NCBI RefSeq assembly: GCF_014642075.1
Contig: NZ_BMIK01000001.1
Span: 496,001-560,000, forward strand
Direction: 5' to 3'
Source: Parapedobacter defluvii
Lineage (GTDB): Bacteria > Bacteroidota > Bacteroidia > Sphingobacteriales > Sphingobacteriaceae
DNA: 64,000 bases
In this document: positions 60,329 to 64,000 of the stretch, piece after piece
How positions within the stretch are numbered: position 1 is the stretch's first letter
How the letters are laid out: each line of letters starts with the position of its first letter
Notes under the pieces: generated by a model
Databases searched by the model: none
What the model saw: only the letters and a program-made list of their open reading frames with translations
What the model was told of the DNA's origin: nothing
Program-made: the position numbers and the translations under genes

Positions 60329-61765
60329 TCAGGGCCAGATACCCAGATTCTGATACGAAATGGCAATCTTGTCAATTGACCCCACAAAGGCCGCTGTTCT
60401 CAGCGTGTCAATATCCTTATTCGAATTCTTAATCTCCCGGATTTCATGGTAAGAGCGTATCATGGTATCTTCCAGTCCGGAATTGACTAACTCCAATTCA
60501 TCGGCCCCTTTTACAATAGCCATACGTTGGGCGGTGGTGAGTGACTTACCCGTGATCGTTTCAACCGTGTTAACCAGGTTAAGATTGGACATTTCTTCAT
60601 ATCGTTTATCCATCCGGCCGAAAGCTACGTGCGAAAGGTTTTTTAGCCACTCAAAATAAGAAACGGTCACACCGCCCGCATTGCAATACATATCCGGTAT
60701 GATAATGCCGCCATTTTTAACAAATAGTGCTTCAGCACCCGGAGTGGTTGGCCCGTTGGCGCCCTCCGCAATGATTTTTGCTTTAATACGACCGATGTTT
60801 TCTTCAGTTAATTGGTTTTCGAGGGCTGCCGGCACGAGAATATCACATGCTTGCTCCAGCCCTTCTGCCGGGTTTTTAAACTGTTTAGTTGCTTTTTTGT
60901 AGTTGAGAATTGAACCGGTGTTTTTTCGATGTTCGACAATGGCATCGGGATCCAATCCGTCGGGATTATAAAGTGCACCATCGTATTCGCAAATGCCTAC
61001 GATAACGGCTCCGAATTCCATCAACACTTTAGCTGTGTTGTATCCCACGTTACCCAGGCCCTGTATAATTATTTTTTTTCCGGCAATACCCGGCGTAAGC
61101 CCGATTTGATTCATGTCTTCGGCCACATCTACACATTCACGTATTGCGATAGCCACGCCACGTCCGGTTGCGGCTTTACGGCCGCTGATACCGTGCAAAG
61201 ACAATGGCTTGCCCGTTACACAACCAAAGGCATCCAACTGCCCCGGATTCATAGTGGTATATGTATCAGCAATCCAGCTCATTTCTCGTTCGCCGGTACC
61301 GTAATCTGGTGCGGGAACGTCGATGGCAGGACCAATAAAATTTTTTTTGATTAATTCGACCGTATATCTACGCGTGATGGTTTCCAGTTCGCTGACGGAG
61401 TAGTTTTTTGGATTGATACAAATTCCGCCTTTTGCGCCTCCGAACGGTACATTGACGATTGCACACTTATAAGTCATCAAAGCAGCAAGCGCCATGACCT
61501 CGTCTTCATTGACCATATCACTGTACCGAATACCTCCCTTAGTAGGAAGCATGTGCTGTGAATGTTCCACGCGCCAGGCATTGATTACCTCAATCTGATC
61601 CCCTCTCCGGAACGGAAAGCTAAACCGGTAAACACTGTTACATACCTTGATCTGATTCAATAGACCCTGCGGATGCTTGGTAAACTGAGCAGCATGATCA
61701 AAAAATTGGGATACATCGTCAAAAAAGTGAGGTTCTTGTACTGGTTTTTCCTTTGATTTAGCCAT
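60329..61765 (-). CDS. gdhA: Glu/Leu/Phe/Val-type glutamate dehydrogenase
   Basis: A 478-residue hexameric-type glutamate dehydrogenase. The catalytic loop PFGGAKGGI holds the active Lys, KGGIRYS is the substrate site, [14 protein letters not shown] and the Rossmann glycine motif [11 protein letters not shown] are present. It interconverts glutamate and 2-oxoglutarate plus ammonia. It begins eight bases after the CcmD-like gene, so it is probably co-transcribed with cytochrome biogenesis genes. The length is slightly above the 410-450 typical of this family because of an extended N-terminus. Confidence 0.93.
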   Translation of the reverse strand: MAKSKEKPVQEPHFFDDVSQFFDHAAQFTKHPQGLLNQIKVCNSVYRFSFPFRRGDQIEVINAWRVEHSQHMLPTKGGIRYSDMVNEDEVMALAALMTYKCAIVNVPFGGAKGGICINPKNYSVSELETITRRYTVELIKKNFIGPAIDVPAPDYGTGEREMSWIADTYTTMNPGQLDAFGCVTGKPLSLHGISGRKAATGRGVAIAIRECVDVAEDMNQIGLTPGIAGKKIIIQGLGNVGYNTAKVLMEFGAVIVGICEYDGALYNPDGLDPDAIVEHRKNTGSILNYKKATKQFKNPAEGLEQACDILVPAALENQLTEENIGRIKAKIIAEGANGPTTPGAEALFVKNGGIIIPDMYCNAGGVTVSYFEWLKNLSHVAFGRMDKRYEEMSNLNLVNTVETITGKSLTTAQRMAIVKGADELELVNSGLEDTMIRSYHEIREIKNSNKDIDTLRTAAFVGSIDKIAISYQNLGIWP

Positions 61766-61773
61766 GTCAATCG

Positions 61774-61992
61774 TTAATGTTTTTGCTGTTTTTCCAATTT
61801 CGAAAGTTTTTTGTCAATAGTAAACAGGTATATGGCTAATCCCAAAAATAGGATAACCAATACGGCCACTACGACATAAATCTTACCTGAACTGCGCAAC
61901 CCCGAAGCCATTTCAACTCCGTTGTTGGACTGTGCAAAGCTACATATTAACCCATTGATAACTAGGAGCAAAGAAAGAATTACCTTTTTCAT
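61774..61992 (-). CDS. ccmD: CcmD-family small membrane protein
   Basis: A 72-residue protein with a signal-like N-terminus (cleavage near CSFAQ) and one membrane helix (about 36-58, [20 protein letters not shown]) followed by the basic tail KLSKLEKQQ. This matches the Bacteroidota CcmD family, which helps heme export in cytochrome c maturation. It lies between CcmC and glutamate dehydrogenase; a 205-bp gap (61993-62197) separates it from CcmC, in which I found no clear promoter. Confidence 0.8.
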   Translation of the reverse strand: MKKVILSLLLVINGLICSFAQSNNGVEMASGLRSSGKIYVVVAVLVILFLGLAIYLFTIDKKLSKLEKQQKH

Positions 61993-62197
61993 ATTGATTT
62001 GCGAAAAACGTTGTCAATTTTTATTGTAATAATTGGATTTTTTGATGGAAATGAAGCTTGCATGATTTATTTTTCACTTTTTGTTTTTTCTCAGCGGTGT
62101 TCAAAAAATCATTTCGCTTCGTTTGTGCCTTTTTTAAAAGGGTAATTCATGCAGGTTTTAATGTTTTATCAATTTACAATTGCCGCGCTATCAAAAA

Positions 62198-62866
62198 TTA
62201 GTCCGCTGCAGTATGGCTTTGGTACTCCAGTTTTCGAATGCGGAACCGCAAAGTCATTAACCAGGTGCCCACCAGTATCCAGCCCAGTGACGCCGGATAT
62301 AAAACCGCTTTCATGGATCCATCCAAGTCAAAATCCCCGAATCCTGAGTTGCCGCCGGCACCTGGATGCAATGAGTCGGTATTTTTGGGAAGGATATACA
62401 TAAGCACGATCATAATTGGGAAAGCGAATATGTTATAGATGGCGGATATTCTACCCCGTTTCTGTTCTTCCTCCAGCGCATTGCGGAGCACAAGGTAAGC
62501 CAGGTACATGAGTGTAGCGATGGCTGATCCATTTGTTTTCGGGTCGTTTGGCCAGGGGGCCCCCCAAGTGAAATTTGCCCAAATCATGCCGGTTGCCAAA
62601 CCCAGTAAACAAAAGACAATCCCAACATTGACACTTTCTACAGCTACAAGATCATGTTTGGGGTCATTTGACGATAAATATTTTATACTGTAAATAACCG
62701 AAATCAGATAAAGGGTGAACATGGCAAACCACATGGGTACATGAAAATATACATTGCGGATTGTTTCATGCACAATAGGCAACGCCGGTACTTTGCCCAA
62801 AATTCCCATAATGATACTGTACAACAATAATAGAATTGCCAGAATTTTCCACCAGTAATGTTTCAT
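62198..62866 (-). CDS. ccmC: CcmC/CcsA-type cytochrome c biogenesis protein
   Basis: A 222-residue inner-membrane protein with six predicted helices, started at the ATG at 62866 (MKHYWWK); a GTG at 62878 is also in frame but falls inside a short direct-repeat tract. The heme-handling WWD-like segment is NFTWGAPWPNDPK, and the flanking His residues are in NVYFHVPMWF and SLHPGAG. It binds heme during its transfer for cytochrome c maturation. The many cytochromes c at the start of the window would need it. Confidence 0.9.
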   Translation of the reverse strand: MKHYWWKILAILLLLYSIIMGILGKVPALPIVHETIRNVYFHVPMWFAMFTLYLISVIYSIKYLSSNDPKHDLVAVESVNVGIVFCLLGLATGMIWANFTWGAPWPNDPKTNGSAIATLMYLAYLVLRNALEEEQKRGRISAIYNIFAFPIMIVLMYILPKNTDSLHPGAGGNSGFGDFDLDGSMKAVLYPASLGWILVGTWLMTLRFRIRKLEYQSHTAAD

Positions 62867-62870
62867 TTTA

Positions 62871-62928
62871 TTAGACACCAGACATTAGACATTAGACACC
62901 GATCACTCATTACCCACCACCGATCACT
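62871..62928. repeat. Short direct repeats between CcmB and CcmC genes
   Basis: The 64-bp gap is made almost wholly of short repeats: TTAGACACC at 62871-62879 and 62892-62900, with a TTAGACA between, then ACCGATCACT at 62898-62907 and 62919-62928. Confidence 0.6.
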
Positions 62929-62930
62929 AA

Positions 62931-63590
62931 TCAATCTCTCCAAAGGTAAGGAAATAACAACAAAGAAATGGCCACCGTGATGATATTGATTGCCAATAAT
63001 ACAACGAGTTCATCCGTGCTGACACTGCGATCCAGCCCGTCCATCGCATTTTTGGAAACCTTGATAAGAATGAGTAATAAGGGGATGACGATGGGGAAAC
63101 TGAGGATCGCCATTAATGTACTGTTGTTACCTGCTTTCGCACTGATACCAGACACCATGGTGAATACGGAGGCAAAACTCATACTCCCAAGAATTACCAC
63201 AAGGAAATAGAGTACCGGATCGCCCAACGGATTTCGAAAGATGATGGAATATACCAAATAAGCTATTGCAGAAAGCAGTAGCATAACCAGGATATTATAG
63301 CCAATTTTGGAAAGGATGACGGCCTTTGCACTGGAGATCGTATAATAATACAGCTGACGGCTACGGCTTTCCTGGACGAAGCTTTTATTGATCGCATTGA
63401 CCGACGCGAACAGAAGAATAATCCAAAATAGTGCATTCCAAGTAGTGGGATCCACGGATTTAAATGCCTGATAGCAAACAAAAACCGTAGATACCACATA
63501 AAGTAAAATCCCATTGATGGCATACTTAAAACGCCATTCAAGCAAAATCTCTTTGCGAATAAGGGAGGTAACTTCTTTGAGTAAGCTCAT
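62931..63590 (-). CDS. ccmB: CcmB-type heme exporter subunit
   Basis: A 219-residue polytopic inner-membrane protein with about six helices. The N-terminus (LIRKEILLEWRFKYA) and the segment NKSFVQESRSRQLYYYTIS are typical of CcmB, the permease part of the CcmAB heme-related ABC exporter. No ccmA is adjacent within the window. It is the first of the three ccm genes on this strand and lies 46 bases after the YtxH-like gene. Confidence 0.85.
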   Translation of the reverse strand: MSLLKEVTSLIRKEILLEWRFKYAINGILLYVVSTVFVCYQAFKSVDPTTWNALFWIILLFASVNAINKSFVQESRSRQLYYYTISSAKAVILSKIGYNILVMLLLSAIAYLVYSIIFRNPLGDPVLYFLVVILGSMSFASVFTMVSGISAKAGNNSTLMAILSFPIVIPLLLILIKVSKNAMDGLDRSVSTDELVVLLAINIITVAISLLLFPYLWRD

Positions 63591-63636
63591 CCCCGCAAAG
63601 ATACAATTCGCGCGTTATTGCAGACTAAGTAACTGC

Positions 63637-63981
63637 TTATATTTCTTCCTCTGCACGACGGGTAGCTGTTTTAACCGCATTGCTTGCCTTCGAAATACCT
63701 TCTTTGGCCAACCGATCTGCTTTGCTGATAGCTGACTGGCTTTTACTTTTGGCTTCTGTACGGAGATCGTCAATTTCTTTGGAGGCCCGGTCGACTAATT
63801 TTGAAGCTTTGTGTAGACCGTCTTTCGTATTCTTTCTAATGGATTTTGATAGCTCGCGTATGCCATCACTCGCGCGATCCAATTGTTTGCGGCCTTCCTT
63901 TGTACCCAATAGTAGCCACGCTACTGTACCAGCTGCAAGTCCAACCAATGCATACGTAACAATGCTGTTTTTCGTGTTCAT
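63637..63981 (-). CDS. YtxH-domain protein
   Basis: A 114-residue protein with one N-terminal membrane helix (about 8-26, IVTYALVGLAAGTVAWLLL) containing the YtxH GTxxG-like pattern, then a long charged coiled helix rich in Lys, Ala and Glu with apolipoprotein-like periodicity. Such proteins are often stress-induced and membrane-attached; the molecular role is not known. It probably precedes the ccm genes in one transcript, though this is inferred only from spacing. Confidence 0.8.
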   Translation of the reverse strand: MNTKNSIVTYALVGLAAGTVAWLLLGTKEGRKQLDRASDGIRELSKSIRKNTKDGLHKASKLVDRASKEIDDLRTEAKSKSQSAISKADRLAKEGISKASNAVKTATRRAEEEI

Positions 63982-64000
63982 CTCAATGTCCTTTTTTTTT

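Noticed and set aside
1-63981. CRISPR arrays, tRNA or rRNA genes, insertion sequences
   Set aside because: I looked for regularly spaced repeats, cloverleaf-like intergenic sequence and transposase frames and saw none; almost all sequence is accounted for by protein genes.

Overview
The window looks like a stretch of a Bacteroidota chromosome of moderate GC, most likely a Sphingobacteriaceae relative (inference, no marker gene seen). Direct support: two SusC/SusD outer-membrane pairs, TAnnTTTG-type -7 promoter boxes, Bacteroidota-style ccmBCD genes, and many exported DUF1080, DUF1501 and PSD1 proteins. I saw no tRNA, rRNA, CRISPR array, insertion sequence or phage gene.

Layout. 1-5556: a planctomycete-type cytochrome block (PSD1 protein cut by the window edge, DUF1501 protein, membrane cytochrome with leucine-rich-repeat and chitobiase-C-like parts). 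5605-13067: a sugar operon with DhnA-type aldolase, Gfo/Idh dehydrogenase, D-lyxose-isomerase-like protein, PfkB kinase, exported sugar isomerase/epimerase, SMP-30 lactonase, exported DUF1080 protein, AraC regulator and a lipoprotein cytochrome c. 13272-20650: a second module with two Tat-exported Gfo/Idh proteins, a SUMF1-fold protein, a second DUF1080 protein, a cytoplasmic Gfo/Idh, a NagB-like deaminase and a LmbE-like deacetylase. 20619-22596: an SDR dehydrogenase divergent from an AraC regulator. 22904-36613: an M81 protein, a second SMP-30 protein, three exported proteins of an unrecognised 'DPGG' family, a sugar-porter MFS, a short mannonate dehydratase, a 996-residue clan GH-A-like hydrolase and a class III aminotransferase. 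36630-49393: two SusC/SusD pairs separated by a strong terminator, a fourth DPGG protein, an SGNH esterase and a broken beta-helix gene. 49664-63981: housekeeping-like genes (FAH-family hydrolase, pyruvate carboxylase, FAD/Fe-S dehydrogenase, a PAS sensor with a lone receiver, glutamate dehydrogenase, CcmBCD, YtxH protein).

How it fits together (inference). The first 49 kb reads as one large glycan or glycoside utilisation region. Material would enter by SusCD, be cut by esterase and glycosidase-like proteins, and partly be processed by an oxidative route: Gfo/Idh oxidation to keto-sugars followed by DUF1080 and isomerase-type cleavage, with cytochromes as possible electron sinks. Products would pass through lactonases, UxuA, kinase and aldolase, or the deacetylase/deaminase pair. 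A shared 14-bp palindrome, CTTGTATATACAAG, lies at the promoters of the aldolase operon and of both Tat Gfo/Idh genes, which suggests one GntR-like regulator, not encoded here, controls both modules.

The observations most worth following are that operator set, the four-member DPGG family, and the exported oxidative module.
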